A stretch of 64,000 nt of DNA from Salinimonas marina (lineage in GTDB: Bacteria; Pseudomonadota; Gammaproteobacteria; Enterobacterales; Alteromonadaceae), in NCBI RefSeq assembly GCF_015644725.1, contig NZ_CP064795.1, forward strand, positions 1,610,501 through 1,674,500, written 5' to 3'. Below, one piece after another: positions 17,612 to 28,334 of the stretch (its first letter is position 1; every line of letters starts with the position of its first letter). Under the pieces are notes generated by a model, which worked only from the letters and a program-made list of their open reading frames with translations, did no database searches and had not been told where the DNA came from. The position numbers and the translations under genes were made by a program.

Positions 17612-19518
17612 TGTAGTTCCGGCAGCGGCAAACGCTGCTCGAAATGCCCGTGAGTGATTATCTTTCCCGTTTTGGTGGCGACTGGCTTATTCGGAGTGTT
17701 GCTTACAGAAGTAGTCTGGCCCGGGCTAAAGGTAGTGAACCAGTCTGTACCCGGGGAAAATAACTGCGGCGCTGGCATGGCATTTTGCGCTTCTGCTGTA
17801 GCCAGTTCTGGAAGTAGCTGGTGTACTACATAGCCGGCCCGTGCCTGGATATGTGAGGCATTGATGCGGTTACGTTGGGCCCAGCTTATCGTCAGCGTTT
17901 CATCAGCAAATGCGTCGCTGTCGAACAGGCCGATATCGGCCTCCACCTGCAGCCGGTGCAGCATCATAAACCGCTCAAACAGGGTGGCAAAATCTTCCTG
18001 CACAGTAAAATACGAATACATTGATACCGCACTGTCGGCGGCAAATTCCCCGGCAATATCGGCCACGGTCAGCGCTTGTTGAGTGGTGGTTGCGGTAGCG
18101 CCCCCATAGCTTACCTGGGCCAGCTCAGATAAGGTATCAGATGCCAGCTCAAAGTCCTGACTAAAGCGAACCGACACCGGCGCATGATTATTCGCGTAAG
18201 ACAGCGGACTGTCCGAGGCACTCAGTCGCGCCCAGCTTGAAGGGGGGAAAAAGTCATTGGCATGGGCCAGCTCGTGGAACAACAGCCAGGTCAAAGCAGC
18301 ATTTACCTGTGATTGAGTGCGAGAAAGGCGTTTTGTTTCAGGCAGCCCGGCCTGCGGATAATACAGCTCATTGTTGGCAACATACCGCCAGCTGCTTCGA
18401 TATTGCAGCGTATCGCCAAAGCTGGTGCGATAGTCCGGTGCCCGGTCCAGGGTGTCGCGCTGGGCCGGTGTTTGCCACAGCTGATTGGCATCCAGATAAA
18501 TTGCGCCGGTCGCACTCCAGTAAAATGAGGGGCGGATATCGTAGGCGATTACTACCGCGGTGGCCGCGCGCAGCAGCCTTCTGATGTCGGCACTGGCGGC
18601 GGAGGTCAGTAAAAACTGTTCAAACGCCACGCCCATCCACCGATGAGACACCAAAGTACGCTGTAAAATGGTTTCTATGTCCGGGGTGTCCTGCTGCAGC
18701 TGACCAATAAGCGGCAGGGTACTGAAGCGACATGAGCGCGCTAACTCACTGGTGTACACACAGCGCTCTAATGCCTGTGAGTAGGGGCCGTCACGATAAG
18801 CCTGCATCAGGTCGGTAGGATAAATATCATTATTAGCAAAAAAGCCCTGCACGGCTGCCGGGGTATCGGTCACCATCACATAGGCGTTGTCTTTGTGGAC
18901 CTCGCCGGAGGAGCGCTGCACGCTGACCTCAATTTCTATCAGGGTATCGGTGGTGACGGCGGGCGCCTGAAAATAGACCGTGTCGGCCAGCGCCTCGGGT
19001 TCACCGGCCCGGGTGAAGGACACCGTTGGACCGTTTATCACCTGCCAGTCTATCTGCTCAATGGTGTCAGGGTTGCTGACGGTAACTTTAAGTGACACCC
19101 GGCCTGATTCTACGGCCTGATGGCTTAACCGTAACTGCACCGGCCCGGCTGGTTCAGCGGTGACCGTAAGTTGTCGGCGAAGGGTTTGCGTGTTTCCAGA
19201 GGTGTCGGTGGCGGTCACCGTAAACGGATAGGTGCCGGCTGCAGGCGCATCAAAACCAATCGTGCCAGAAGTGGGGGCCAGCACCTCAATGTCATCGTCT
19301 TCAAACAACCAGGTTACCGTGTCCAGTTGGTGGCCGGGTGAAGGCATAATCGCCAGAGCCACGGAGTCGTGACCCGGCACGGTCAGTGCGCCGTGAAGGG
19401 TTAGCGTTAACGGCGTGGCAGTGGGCGATTCGGCTGGTGCAGACGCTGGTGCCTCAGCACGCTGCTCCCCCCCGCACGCGGTTAATAGCACAGTAAAACC
19501 TATCAGCAGCCATTTCAT
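17608..19518 (-). CDS. Predicted lipoprotein with HExxH metalloprotease-like domain
   Basis: A 636-residue protein that begins MKWLLIGFTVLLTACGG, a clear lipoprotein signal with the lipobox LTAC. I chose ATG 19518 because AAAGGA lies about 9 bases upstream. The N-terminal half contains two or three beta-sandwich, PKD/Ig-like segments (for example APAAGTYPFTVTATDTSGN). The C-terminal half has an HExxH zinc motif in LLFHELAHANDF (H415, E416, H419) and a possible third ligand in QEDFATLFE (E508), suggesting a gluzincin-type peptidase. I do not recognise a named family. The protein probably sits in the outer membrane or periplasm; substrate unknown. Confidence 0.7.
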   Translation of the reverse strand: MKWLLIGFTVLLTACGGEQRAEAPASAPAESPTATPLTLTLHGALTVPGHDSVALAIMPSPGHQLDTVTWLFEDDDIEVLAPTSGTIGFDAPAAGTYPFTVTATDTSGNTQTLRRQLTVTAEPAGPVQLRLSHQAVESGRVSLKVTVSNPDTIEQIDWQVINGPTVSFTRAGEPEALADTVYFQAPAVTTDTLIEIEVSVQRSSGEVHKDNAYVMVTDTPAAVQGFFANNDIYPTDLMQAYRDGPYSQALERCVYTSELARSCRFSTLPLIGQLQQDTPDIETILQRTLVSHRWMGVAFEQFLLTSAASADIRRLLRAATAVVIAYDIRPSFYWSATGAIYLDANQLWQTPAQRDTLDRAPDYRTSFGDTLQYRSSWRYVANNELYYPQAGLPETKRLSRTQSQVNAALTWLLFHELAHANDFFPPSSWARLSASDSPLSYANNHAPVSVRFSQDFELASDTLSELAQVSYGGATATTTQQALTVADIAGEFAADSAVSMYSYFTVQEDFATLFERFMMLHRLQVEADIGLFDSDAFADETLTISWAQRNRINASHIQARAGYVVHQLLPELATAEAQNAMPAPQLFSPGTDWFTTFSPGQTTSVSNTPNKPVATKTGKIITHGHFEQRLPLPELH

Positions 19519-19564
19519 GGCCGAATATCCTTTTATCATGGTTAAGACCGGTTACCACTGACGC

Positions 19565-20559
<995 letters not shown>

Positions 20560-20913
20560 TTAAAAAAGCTCCATGACAGCTTCAGGGGGCCGGCCGATAC
20601 GTGCCTGATTATCTTTTATGACAATCGGCCGCTCTAACAGCTTGGGGTACCTGGCGATGGCTTGTAAGCCTTCCTCGGTCGTAATGGTTTGCTTGTCCAG
20701 GCCGGCCTGGGCAAACTCAGCTTCTTTAGGACGCATCATATCCAGCACACTGTTACACCCTAGCTTTTCAAATATTGTTTTAATCTCAGCTTCAGTTAAC
20801 GGGTGTTTCAGATATTCGGTAATATGCGGTTCAATGCCGTTGTCCTGTAATAGCTGTAAGGTTTGGCGGCTCTTGCTGCAACGGGGGTTATGTAAAATCT
20901 GAACGCTGGACAT
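20560..20913 (-). CDS. ArsC/YfgD-family arsenate reductase-like protein
   Basis: A 117-residue thioredoxin-fold protein. The catalytic cysteine is C12 in HNPRCSKSRQTL. The arginine-containing downstream motifs (YLKHPLTEAEI, RPIVIKDNQARIGRPPEAV) fit the glutathione/glutaredoxin-linked ArsC family. The lack of other ars genes and the link to wrbA suggest the YfgD housekeeping type rather than true arsenic resistance. It is the first gene of its three-gene operon. Confidence 0.85.
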   Translation of the reverse strand: MSSVQILHNPRCSKSRQTLQLLQDNGIEPHITEYLKHPLTEAEIKTIFEKLGCNSVLDMMRPKEAEFAQAGLDKQTITTEEGLQAIARYPKLLERPIVIKDNQARIGRPPEAVMELF

Positions 20914-21018
20914 GGTTTTATTCCATCTGAAAATTAACGGTGGACGAGCTATACCCGCCTTGTTTATGCTGCTGTAATCGATTCTAACAAGGTTGTTACA
21001 ACATTGCCTATCTCTGCG

Positions 21019-21495
21019 ATGAAAAAAACTAAACCGTTGTTTTATATTGCCCTTATTCTAATTGGCATGACTGCCGGGGTGCTTACTCGCGAGGCGACCC
21101 GCTATGATTTTGTCACCAGTGATGGACGCCAGTATCAGTGGCGTGAGCTTAAGCAAAGCTGGGTGGTGGTGAACTATTTTGCGCCCTGGTGTGCCCCCTG
21201 TTTAAAAGAGATCCCCGAATTAAACCAGTTTGCCCGTACCAAACCCGACGAGGTGCGGTTATTTGCCATCAATTATGACCCGGCAGACCAGCAACAAGTG
21301 CAGGCACTCAGACAAAAATATGATATTCGCTTTCCGGTGATTGTGGCTGGTCCGGAGACCCACCTTCCCATGGCGCCGCCACCGGCGCTGCCGGCGACCT
21401 TCATTATTGCGCCTGACGGGCAGGTGGTGAAAACACTGATGGGAGAAATCAGTGCCAAACAATTAACGGCGACCCTGGCACAACTGCAGCAGTAA
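21019..21495 (+). CDS. TlpA-like membrane-anchored thioredoxin
   Basis: A 158-residue protein with one N-terminal membrane segment (residues about 7-22) and a thioredoxin-like domain facing the periplasm. The redox motif is WCAPC (C58, C61), and a cis-proline loop follows (ALPATFII). It probably reduces or exchanges disulfides in envelope proteins. I chose ATG 21019; a TTG at 21004 is in frame but adds no conserved sequence. It is divergent from the arsC-like operon and convergent with bepA. Confidence 0.87.
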   Translation: MKKTKPLFYIALILIGMTAGVLTREATRYDFVTSDGRQYQWRELKQSWVVVNYFAPWCAPCLKEIPELNQFARTKPDEVRLFAINYDPADQQQVQALRQKYDIRFPVIVAGPETHLPMAPPPALPATFIIAPDGQVVKTLMGEISAKQLTATLAQLQQ

Positions 21496-21519
21496 TGCAG
21501 GTGCAACAATTATGCGGGC

Positions 21520-22971
21520 TTACAGTCGTTTGAGGCGTTCCTCCTGCTCCCGCAGTTGTTTTATCCGGGCCCGGATTTTTTGTTTGGCAAGGTAGTTTTC
21601 ACCGGTATAATTGTAGGCAAACTGTAATTCGTCCACCGCCCGCTGATAGGCGCCATATAACGCCAGCACTTCTGCTTTAGACTGATGCATATCTTTACGA
21701 TCCCGGGCTTTTTCATAAGCTCGGGTAAGTAACTGATAGGCCAACTGGCTTTCATCATTGACCAAAATATAATCTTTTAGAATTTTTACTGCCGGCTCAT
21801 GGCGTCCTGCTTCAATCAGGGCATTCGCCTGGTTCAGTACCAATACCTGATTACGCGGTGTCCGCTTAAGGTGCGGGCTCAGGCGCTCGATGGCTTCGTC
21901 GTAGCGCTGCTGGGCTAACGAAATATCCGTGGCCACATCCAGATAAAACAGATTTTCAGGGGACTGACTGAGCAGTTTATCAATTATTGGTTGCGCTTCT
22001 GCCGGTTGCTGATTGCGCAGGTAGGCCAGCGCCAGACCGTAATAAGCGGCATCTGACGGTTCTTTGGCTACTGCTTCTCGATAATATTCCAGGCTGAAGT
22101 GCTCGCTGAAGGTATAGCGGGCCTTAACCCGGGCCTTGGCTAAATGGTACGCCTTGCTGCTACTTACCCTAACCTCGGGATATTTCGCGGCCCGGGCCCG
22201 GGCATCAGCCACCCGCGACTCCGTTAACGGGTGCGACAACAGGCGTGCCGGAGGGCGCGAGACCAGGCGGTACTGCTCGTTTAGTGTCGAGAAAAAACTG
22301 GCGGCGGCGCGAGGATCAAATCCGGCTCTGGCCAGCATGGTGATGCCGATGCGGTCGGCTTCCTGTTCATTGGAACGGGTATAGTCAATTTGTCGCTGGG
22401 CACTGGCTGCCTGACCGCTGGCCAGGGCGGCCATGCCCGCCTCGGGATTAGCAATGGCCAGCAAAATTCCCCCCAGCATCGAGGCTAATGCCAAAGGCGC
22501 AGAACGCTGTTGTGATTGCATACTGCGGGCAAGGTGGCGCTGGGTGACGTGAGAAATTTCGTGGGCTAACACCGAGGCCAGCTCACTTTCGGTATTGGAA
22601 TGATGAATCAGCCCCGAATGCACGCCGATATGCCCACCAAAAAAAGCAAAAGCATTGATGGCGTCATTGTTTACCCAGAAGAAAGAAAATGGAAATTTAG
22701 CATTATCGGCATACACCACCAGACGATTGCCCAGATCCTGCAGATACTCATCTAACACCGGATCCATAATCAGCGGGGCCTGTCCGCGCATCTGCCGCAT
22801 AACCGCATCACCAACAATCATTTCTTTGTCCAGTGACATTGCATCAGCCGCAACTACGCCGATTTCAGGAAGCGTATTCTTATCATTGTAGGTTTGTTGT
22901 GCAACCACAGAAAAGCTCAGGGCTGCTAAAAATAAGCCGGCCTTAAGGCCGCGTTTCACTAGTGATCTCAT
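21520..22971 (-). CDS. bepA: Periplasmic M48 metalloprotease/chaperone BepA
   Basis: A 483-residue exported protein that assists outer-membrane protein assembly, including maturation of LptD. It has a signal peptide ending near VVAQQ and an M48 zinc protease domain with HEISH at 137-141 and the third ligand E204 in SNEQEADRIGI. A C-terminal TPR superhelix starts at about residue 290. The domain order and length match E. coli BepA (487 residues). Confidence 0.93.
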   Translation of the reverse strand: MRSLVKRGLKAGLFLAALSFSVVAQQTYNDKNTLPEIGVVAADAMSLDKEMIVGDAVMRQMRGQAPLIMDPVLDEYLQDLGNRLVVYADNAKFPFSFFWVNNDAINAFAFFGGHIGVHSGLIHHSNTESELASVLAHEISHVTQRHLARSMQSQQRSAPLALASMLGGILLAIANPEAGMAALASGQAASAQRQIDYTRSNEQEADRIGITMLARAGFDPRAAASFFSTLNEQYRLVSRPPARLLSHPLTESRVADARARAAKYPEVRVSSSKAYHLAKARVKARYTFSEHFSLEYYREAVAKEPSDAAYYGLALAYLRNQQPAEAQPIIDKLLSQSPENLFYLDVATDISLAQQRYDEAIERLSPHLKRTPRNQVLVLNQANALIEAGRHEPAVKILKDYILVNDESQLAYQLLTRAYEKARDRKDMHQSKAEVLALYGAYQRAVDELQFAYNYTGENYLAKQKIRARIKQLREQEERLKRL

Positions 22972-23252
22972 TTCGCCCTTTTTAAAGAGTACTGCGCCAG
23001 CGAGGTTTGCAGCTTTAGAGCGCCCATTATGCTGAACAGTTTCATCTTTTTTTCATTTTTATGCATTTATTCTGCCGTAGCTGATTCGCTATTGCTATGT
23101 TTTTTACCCAAATTTCAGGCTGTTTGGTCACATAAGGCAGGAAATATTCACCACCCATCGCAGATATCATCCTGGTCTGCGTATTGTCAGTTGCTCATCT
23201 CACAGGCATACCCTATGATGCCTTTTTTGTATTCCCATAACGAGACTGTTTG

Positions 23253-24328
23253 ATGAGTTTGTTTAGTGTCTTCGGACGCTGGTACTGGCGTAAATTTTCA
23301 GATCCCGATGCAGCCATGTTGCTGATAATGATTATTCTGACCACTGCCGTATTGCTGATTTGGGGTGGGTTAATACTGCCGGTGCTGGTGGCGGCTGTTA
23401 TTGCGTATCTGCTCGACTGGCCCGTGGCCCGAATGGTGAGGCTGGGGATCGGACGAACTCTGTCCAGTGTGTTGGTACTACTGGGCTTTGTCGCCATCAG
23501 TATTTTGCTGTTGGTGGGGCTGGTGCCGATTATCTCCCGCCAGAGTATTAATCTTATTCAGGAAACCCCGTTAATCTGGCAAAATGCCCAGGACTGGATC
23601 CTGACTCTGCCGCAAAAGTACCCTGATTATGTGCAGGTTTATCATATCCATCAAATGATGGAAGGACTGAACGACAAATTGGTGGAGGTAGGCGAACAGC
23701 TTATCTCTGCTTCGGTCAGTTCGCTGGGTGACCTGGCTGCGTTACTGGTGTATTTAGTGCTGGTGCCGCTGATGGTGTTTTTTATGCTGAAAGATAAAAA
23801 CTTCTTTCTAAACAGCATTTCTTCAGTAATGCCCCGCGAACGTCGTCTTATAACCCAGGTGGGCCACGAGATGAATCTGCAGATCGCCAATTATATTCGT
23901 GGCAAAGCCATCGAAATTGTGATTGTGGGGGCAGTGTCCTGCGTCGCTTTTGCGGTCATGGAGCTGCGTTATGCCATGCTGCTTGGGGTATTAGTGGGCT
24001 TATCCGTGCTGATTCCGTACATCGGCGCTGCCGTTGTGACCATTCCGGTGGCGGTGGTCGCCATGTTCCAGTGGGGGATCACCCCGAGTTTTGGTACCTG
24101 ATGCTGGCTTATACCATTATTCAGGGGCTGGATGGAAATTTGCTGGTACCGTTGTTGTTTTCGGAAGCCGTAAGCCTGCATCCGCTTTATATCATTGTCG
24201 CGGTGCTGTTTTTTGGCGGCCTGTGGGGGTTCTGGGGAGTCTTTTTCGCTATCCCGTTAGCAACCCTGGTAAAAGCGCTGATTACCGCGTGGAGTACCAG
24301 TCCGGAGCCGTTAGAACCCACTGTTTAA
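23253..24328 (+). CDS. perM: AI-2E family transporter PerM, split by a frameshift
   Basis: A predicted permease with about eight membrane helices, family AI-2E (PF01594). As given, the frame stops at 24099-24101 after WGITPSFGT, and the last third is in another frame. Adding one C to the CCCC at 24082-24085 restores [20 protein letters not shown], including the family's conserved [17 protein letters not shown] segment, and gives about 359 residues. The start is ATG 23253. The protein is divergent from bepA, as in other gammaproteobacteria. The transported substrate is not known. Confidence 0.88.
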
Positions 24329-24349
24329 GCACAGTCCTCGTTCACCTAC

Positions 24350-24378
24350 AAAAAAGCCGCCGAAGAGGGCGGCTTTTT
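24350..24378. terminator. Bidirectional terminator between perM and bcp
   Basis: AAAAAGCCGCC and GGCGGCTTTTT form a strong stem with a short loop, with A and T tracts on both sides. It lies between two convergent genes and can serve both. Confidence 0.88.
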
Positions 24379-24393
24379 GATTGGCATTATCAG

Positions 24394-24861
24394 TTATGCT
24401 TTATTCAGATAATCTAATACCACCTGATGATGCTCTTTGGTTTTGAACTTATTGAACACATGCTCAATCTGGCCCTGTTCATCAATTAAAAAGCTCATAC
24501 GGTGAATGCCATCGTATTCTTTGCCCATAAATTTCTTAAGACCCCAGACACCAAAGTCTTCGGCCACCTTATGATCTTCGTCCGAGAGCAGGGTGAAATT
24601 CAAATCATGTTTTTCGATAAACTTGGGTAGCCGTTTTACCGGGTCGGGGCTGATGCCCAACACCACCACGTTGTGCTCATCAAGTTGCGCTTTTACATCG
24701 CGCAGGTTTTGCGCCTGCGTGGTACAGCCGGGGGTCATCGCTTTGGGGTAAAAATAGACCAGCACCTTTTTGTCCGCGAAATCCTGCAATGCTATTGCGT
24801 TATCATCCTGGTCAGGCAGAGTAAACTGCGGTGCTTTATCACCAGCTTGTAGTGTGTTCAT
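24394..24861 (-). CDS. bcp: Thiol peroxidase Bcp/PrxQ (single-cysteine form)
   Basis: A 155-residue peroxiredoxin that reduces hydroperoxides. The peroxidatic cysteine is C46 in YPKAMTPGCTTQAQNL. The resolving cysteine that E. coli Bcp has five residues later is Q51 here, and no other cysteine exists in the protein. It should therefore depend on an external thiol for recycling. The start overlaps the end of gcvR by 23 bases, an arrangement known from E. coli. Confidence 0.93.
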   Translation of the reverse strand: MNTLQAGDKAPQFTLPDQDDNAIALQDFADKKVLVYFYPKAMTPGCTTQAQNLRDVKAQLDEHNVVVLGISPDPVKRLPKFIEKHDLNFTLLSDEDHKVAEDFGVWGLKKFMGKEYDGIHRMSFLIDEQGQIEHVFNKFKTKEHHQVVLDYLNKA

Positions 24862-25399
24862 GAGTCTCCTTATTATGTTTATCGACCACTTTTCCGGTCA
24901 CGTTTAATGAATCAAATAAGGCCATTAAATCTTTTTGCAACTCGTCAAAGTTAATTGAGTCGGGCGCATTGACCACAAATTTGCAGCGCATTTCCTGATA
25001 GCTGCCGTCAGCATCCTGATATACCCGCTGGCGAAACGCACTGATTGAGGCTTGCCGCTGCGCAAAAAAACCGGTCACCGCTTTGATTAAGCCTGCGGCA
25101 TCTTCCCCCTGAAACTCTACATCAAACAGATGTTCCAGATTTTGTTTGGCGTGGTGGCGGGTACGTTTCATCATCGACAACAAGTCCAGACGCTGGCATA
25201 AACCGGGGATCAGACATTCGGCCCGGGTGATGGCGATGTGCTCGCCCTCTAAAATCATGGTCAGCGAAAACTCCTGACCATAAATGGCCTGACGGCTGTC
25301 AAGAATATTGCACTGAGCTTCAGACATCAGGGTCGCAAGTTCGCTTAAAATACCGCTGCGGTCGGTACCCAGAATGGTAACAATGAGTTGCTGCTTCAT
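24839..25399 (-). CDS. gcvR: Glycine cleavage system regulator GcvR
   Basis: A 186-residue protein with two ACT domains and no DNA-binding domain. The first ACT domain begins LIVTILGTDRSGILSELATL, the second around the DVEFQGEDAAGLIKAVTGFF segment. In E. coli GcvR binds GcvA and, with glycine, controls the glycine cleavage operon. The bcp gene follows with overlap, and dapA is divergent, the same neighbourhood as in E. coli. Confidence 0.88.
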   Translation of the reverse strand: MKQQLIVTILGTDRSGILSELATLMSEAQCNILDSRQAIYGQEFSLTMILEGEHIAITRAECLIPGLCQRLDLLSMMKRTRHHAKQNLEHLFDVEFQGEDAAGLIKAVTGFFAQRQASISAFRQRVYQDADGSYQEMRCKFVVNAPDSINFDELQKDLMALFDSLNVTGKVVDKHNKETHEHTTSW

Positions 25400-25559
25400 A
25401 GAAAGGATGACTATTTGTTGGTTCGCTGGATGGTAGCACAGAGCTTTTTAGCGATTCCAGCACCTGCGGTTCGGTAAATAGTCTAAATTTCAGTACCGCC
25501 GTGCTTGTTTTTGCCAGGGTGAATAATTAACATGTGCGCTCACCAAACGCGGAGATACT

Positions 25560-26444
25560 ATGTTTAAAGGCAGTTATGTTGCACTCATCACGCCGATGCA
25601 TGATAACGGCGAGATTGATTACCCGGCGCTCGAACGCTTAGTGCAGTTTCATATAGAGCAGGGTACACATGGTATTATAGCGGTGGGCACCACCGGCGAA
25701 TCAGCGACATTACCCTTTGATGAACATGTTGAAGTGGTCCGCCAGATTGTCAAAATGGCCGCCGGAAAAATCCCGGTGCTGGCCGGTGCCGGTGCCAATT
25801 CCACCGCCGAGGCTATCTTTTTAAGCGAACAGATGGCCTCCCTTGGCGTAGACGGATTTTTAAGTGTGGTACCCTACTACAACAAACCGCAGCAGGCGGG
25901 CATGGTGGCGCATTTTACCGCCATCGCCGATGCCTCAGAGTTACCGGTAATGTTGTATAATGTGCCGGGCCGCACGGTCGTCGACATGTTACCTGAAACC
26001 GCCGCGACACTTTCCCAGCATCCCAACATTGTGGGTCTTAAAGATGCCACCGGGGATATTAGCCGCTTAAAAGATCTGCAGGCGCTGGTCGATGATGACT
26101 TTATTCTGCTTAGCGGTGATGACGCAACCAGCAAAGAATTTTTATGTGAAGGTGGCCACGGGGTGATTTCTGTCACCGCCAATGTGGTGCCCAAAGCCAT
26201 GGCACAAATGTGCGAAGCCGCACTGGCGGGCGATTACGCCCGTTGTCGTGATATTGATGCGGGCATTGAGCAGCTTCATACCGGCCTGTTTATTGAGCCG
26301 AATCCGGTGATGCCGAAATGGGCGCTGCATAAAATGGGGCTGATCAACAGCGCATTTTTGCGGTTACCGATGGTGCCACCGGAACTTGCCAGCCAAAAAC
26401 ATATCGAAACGATATTACAACAATATGGCCTGATAAAAGGTTAA
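25560..26444 (+). CDS. dapA: 4-hydroxy-tetrahydrodipicolinate synthase
   Basis: First committed step of lysine and diaminopimelate synthesis: condensation of pyruvate with aspartate semialdehyde. The 294-residue TIM-barrel protein shows GTTGESATL, the catalytic tyrosine in MLYNVPGRT and the Schiff-base lysine in VGLKDATGD. The start ATG 25560 follows GGAG. The bamC gene begins 12 bases after its stop, as in E. coli (dapA-bamC), so they are co-transcribed. Confidence 0.96.
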   Translation: MFKGSYVALITPMHDNGEIDYPALERLVQFHIEQGTHGIIAVGTTGESATLPFDEHVEVVRQIVKMAAGKIPVLAGAGANSTAEAIFLSEQMASLGVDGFLSVVPYYNKPQQAGMVAHFTAIADASELPVMLYNVPGRTVVDMLPETAATLSQHPNIVGLKDATGDISRLKDLQALVDDDFILLSGDDATSKEFLCEGGHGVISVTANVVPKAMAQMCEAALAGDYARCRDIDAGIEQLHTGLFIEPNPVMPKWALHKMGLINSAFLRLPMVPPELASQKHIETILQQYGLIKG

Positions 26445-26456
26445 GAAGGAATACCG

Positions 26457-27569
26457 ATGAATAAATCCCTGGCTTTGGTAAGCAGTCTGGTGGTAATGGC
26501 TGTTTCCGGATGTTCTAGCCAACTGGACAATCAAACCGCCTCTGGCAGCTATGACTATCTTGATGCAGAACAGAGCGATACGTTCAGAACGCCCGAAGAA
26601 CTGGACAAACCTGAATTTTCCCGTGATTACGAGCTGCCAGAGCTGAGCAGTGAGGCCAACCCGAATCTGGTCGGCAAGAAAATCCCGGTCACCTCACCAG
26701 CGCTGGTCCATCCTTTGGTAAAAGGCTCACATGTTGAAGAAGGCACCCGCCAGGCCTCGGTCATTTTTGACCAGGTAGATGATTCCATCCCGTTAGAACA
26801 GGCCATCTGGCAGACCCTGCGCAGTTTTTTAGAAAAACATGAGGTGCCGGTAGCGTCATTCGACCAACAGCAAAACCGTCTGGTCACCGAGTATTTTGTG
26901 GCCAGCGAAGAAATTGAAGATGAAGACAGCCCCTGGTATGCCTTATCTGATGACATCAATGCTGATCGAAAGCGCAAGTTTGCTTTTACCATGCAGGTTA
27001 AGCCGCACGGTCGCACTGCTTCATTAACCGCCAGTCTGGTGGATTTTAAAGAAGAGCGGGGCGATGAGGTAAAAGACGCTATCAATGACTATGAACAACG
27101 TCGTGAAGAAGTTGCCATTCTTAACCAGGTCATTGCGCATTATGAATACCAGATTCAGCTGGATAACACCCGTCGCCTGGCCGAGATTCGTCAGGGTCTG
27201 CAAACCGAACTGGGCACCACCGCCCAAGACACCCCTGCCATTATTGTAGATGGACAATACAACGTCGTGTGGCCACGTATGCTGTTGGTACTACGTAAAC
27301 TGGGCTTCGATGTTAAAGATTTGGATAAATCAAACGGTCTGTTGTTTGTGACCTACAATGGTGAAGACGAAGGCTGGTGGGGTAATTTGTTCTCAGGTGA
27401 TGATGAACTGCTTGAACAAGGCGACTACCGGTTACAGGTAGCCCCCCAAAACGAACGCACCACAGTCCTGTTTATGGACGATGAAAGTCAGCCATTTGAT
27501 AGCCAGCAGCTATCTGAAGTTTACGAATCATTTTCTAAGGTAATGTCGCAAGACGACCTGGACATTTAA
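26457..27569 (+). CDS. bamC: Outer-membrane assembly lipoprotein BamC
   Basis: A component of the beta-barrel assembly machinery. The 370-residue protein starts [21 protein letters not shown], a lipoprotein signal with lipobox VSGC. An unstructured N-terminal stretch (residues about 25-85) is followed by two helix-grip domains, matching BamC/NlpB (344 residues in E. coli). purC follows after 14 bases, giving the conserved dapA-bamC-purC order. Confidence 0.92.
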   Translation: MNKSLALVSSLVVMAVSGCSSQLDNQTASGSYDYLDAEQSDTFRTPEELDKPEFSRDYELPELSSEANPNLVGKKIPVTSPALVHPLVKGSHVEEGTRQASVIFDQVDDSIPLEQAIWQTLRSFLEKHEVPVASFDQQQNRLVTEYFVASEEIEDEDSPWYALSDDINADRKRKFAFTMQVKPHGRTASLTASLVDFKEERGDEVKDAINDYEQRREEVAILNQVIAHYEYQIQLDNTRRLAEIRQGLQTELGTTAQDTPAIIVDGQYNVVWPRMLLVLRKLGFDVKDLDKSNGLLFVTYNGEDEGWWGNLFSGDDELLEQGDYRLQVAPQNERTTVLFMDDESQPFDSQQLSEVYESFSKVMSQDDLDI

Positions 27570-27583
27570 GACTGAGACCTAAC

Positions 27584-28297
27584 ATGCAAAAACGTGAAGA
27601 GCTGTACCGGGGCAAGGCGAAAACGGTTTATTATACCGATGACAACGACAAGCTTATTCTGGAATTCAGAAACGACACTTCTGCTTTTGATGGTGAAAAA
27701 ATCGAGCAGCTGGATCGAAAAGGTGAAGTGAATAATAAATTTAACCATTTCATTATGACTAAGCTGGAAGTGGCTGGCATCGCCACGCAGGTGGAAGCGT
27801 TGTTGTCAGACAATGATTCGCTGGTCAAAAAGCTGGATATGATTCCGGTCGAATGTGTGGTCCGAAATGTCGCCGCCGGCTCGCTGGTTCGTCGTTTAGG
27901 CGTGACCGAAGGGGAACTGCTGGATCCTCCGGTATTTGAGTTCTTTTTAAAGAACGATGCACTGCATGATCCTATGGTCAATGATTATCATATCGTGTCA
28001 TTTGGCTGGGCTACGGAAGCTCAAATCAGTGACATGAAAAGACTGACCTTCGCCGTCAACAATGTTTTAAAAGCCTTGTTCGACGAAGCCGGTATGCTGT
28101 TGGTGGATTATAAACTGGAATTTGGCATTGATGGCAATGGGGCATTGGTGCTGGGTGATGAGTTTACGCCGGATGGTTGTCGTCTGTGGGATAAAGAAAC
28201 CCGCAAGAAGATGGACAAGGATCGCTTTCGGCAAGGGCTGGGTTCGGTGGTAGAGACCTACATCGAAGTGGCCGGCCGTCTCGGCCTGAAGCTCTAA
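27584..28297 (+). CDS. purC: SAICAR synthetase
   Basis: Eighth step of purine synthesis: ligation of aspartate to CAIR with ATP. The 237-residue length equals the E. coli enzyme. Conserved segments visible are [45 protein letters not shown] and the C-terminal [13 protein letters not shown] rho-independent terminator directly follows. Confidence 0.96.
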   Translation: MQKREELYRGKAKTVYYTDDNDKLILEFRNDTSAFDGEKIEQLDRKGEVNNKFNHFIMTKLEVAGIATQVEALLSDNDSLVKKLDMIPVECVVRNVAAGSLVRRLGVTEGELLDPPVFEFFLKNDALHDPMVNDYHIVSFGWATEAQISDMKRLTFAVNNVLKALFDEAGMLLVDYKLEFGIDGNGALVLGDEFTPDGCRLWDKETRKKMDKDRFRQGLGSVVETYIEVAGRLGLKL

Positions 28298-28307
28298 GTG
28301 ATACTAT

Positions 28308-28333
28308 AAGGGACCCGTTCGGTCCCTTTTTAT
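28308..28333 (+). terminator. Terminator after purC
   Basis: Stem AAGGGACC / GGTCCCTT with a five-base loop, followed by a T run. It ends just before the start codon of the next gene, whose promoter must then overlap it or transcription must read through. Confidence 0.85.
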
Positions 28334-28334
28334 T

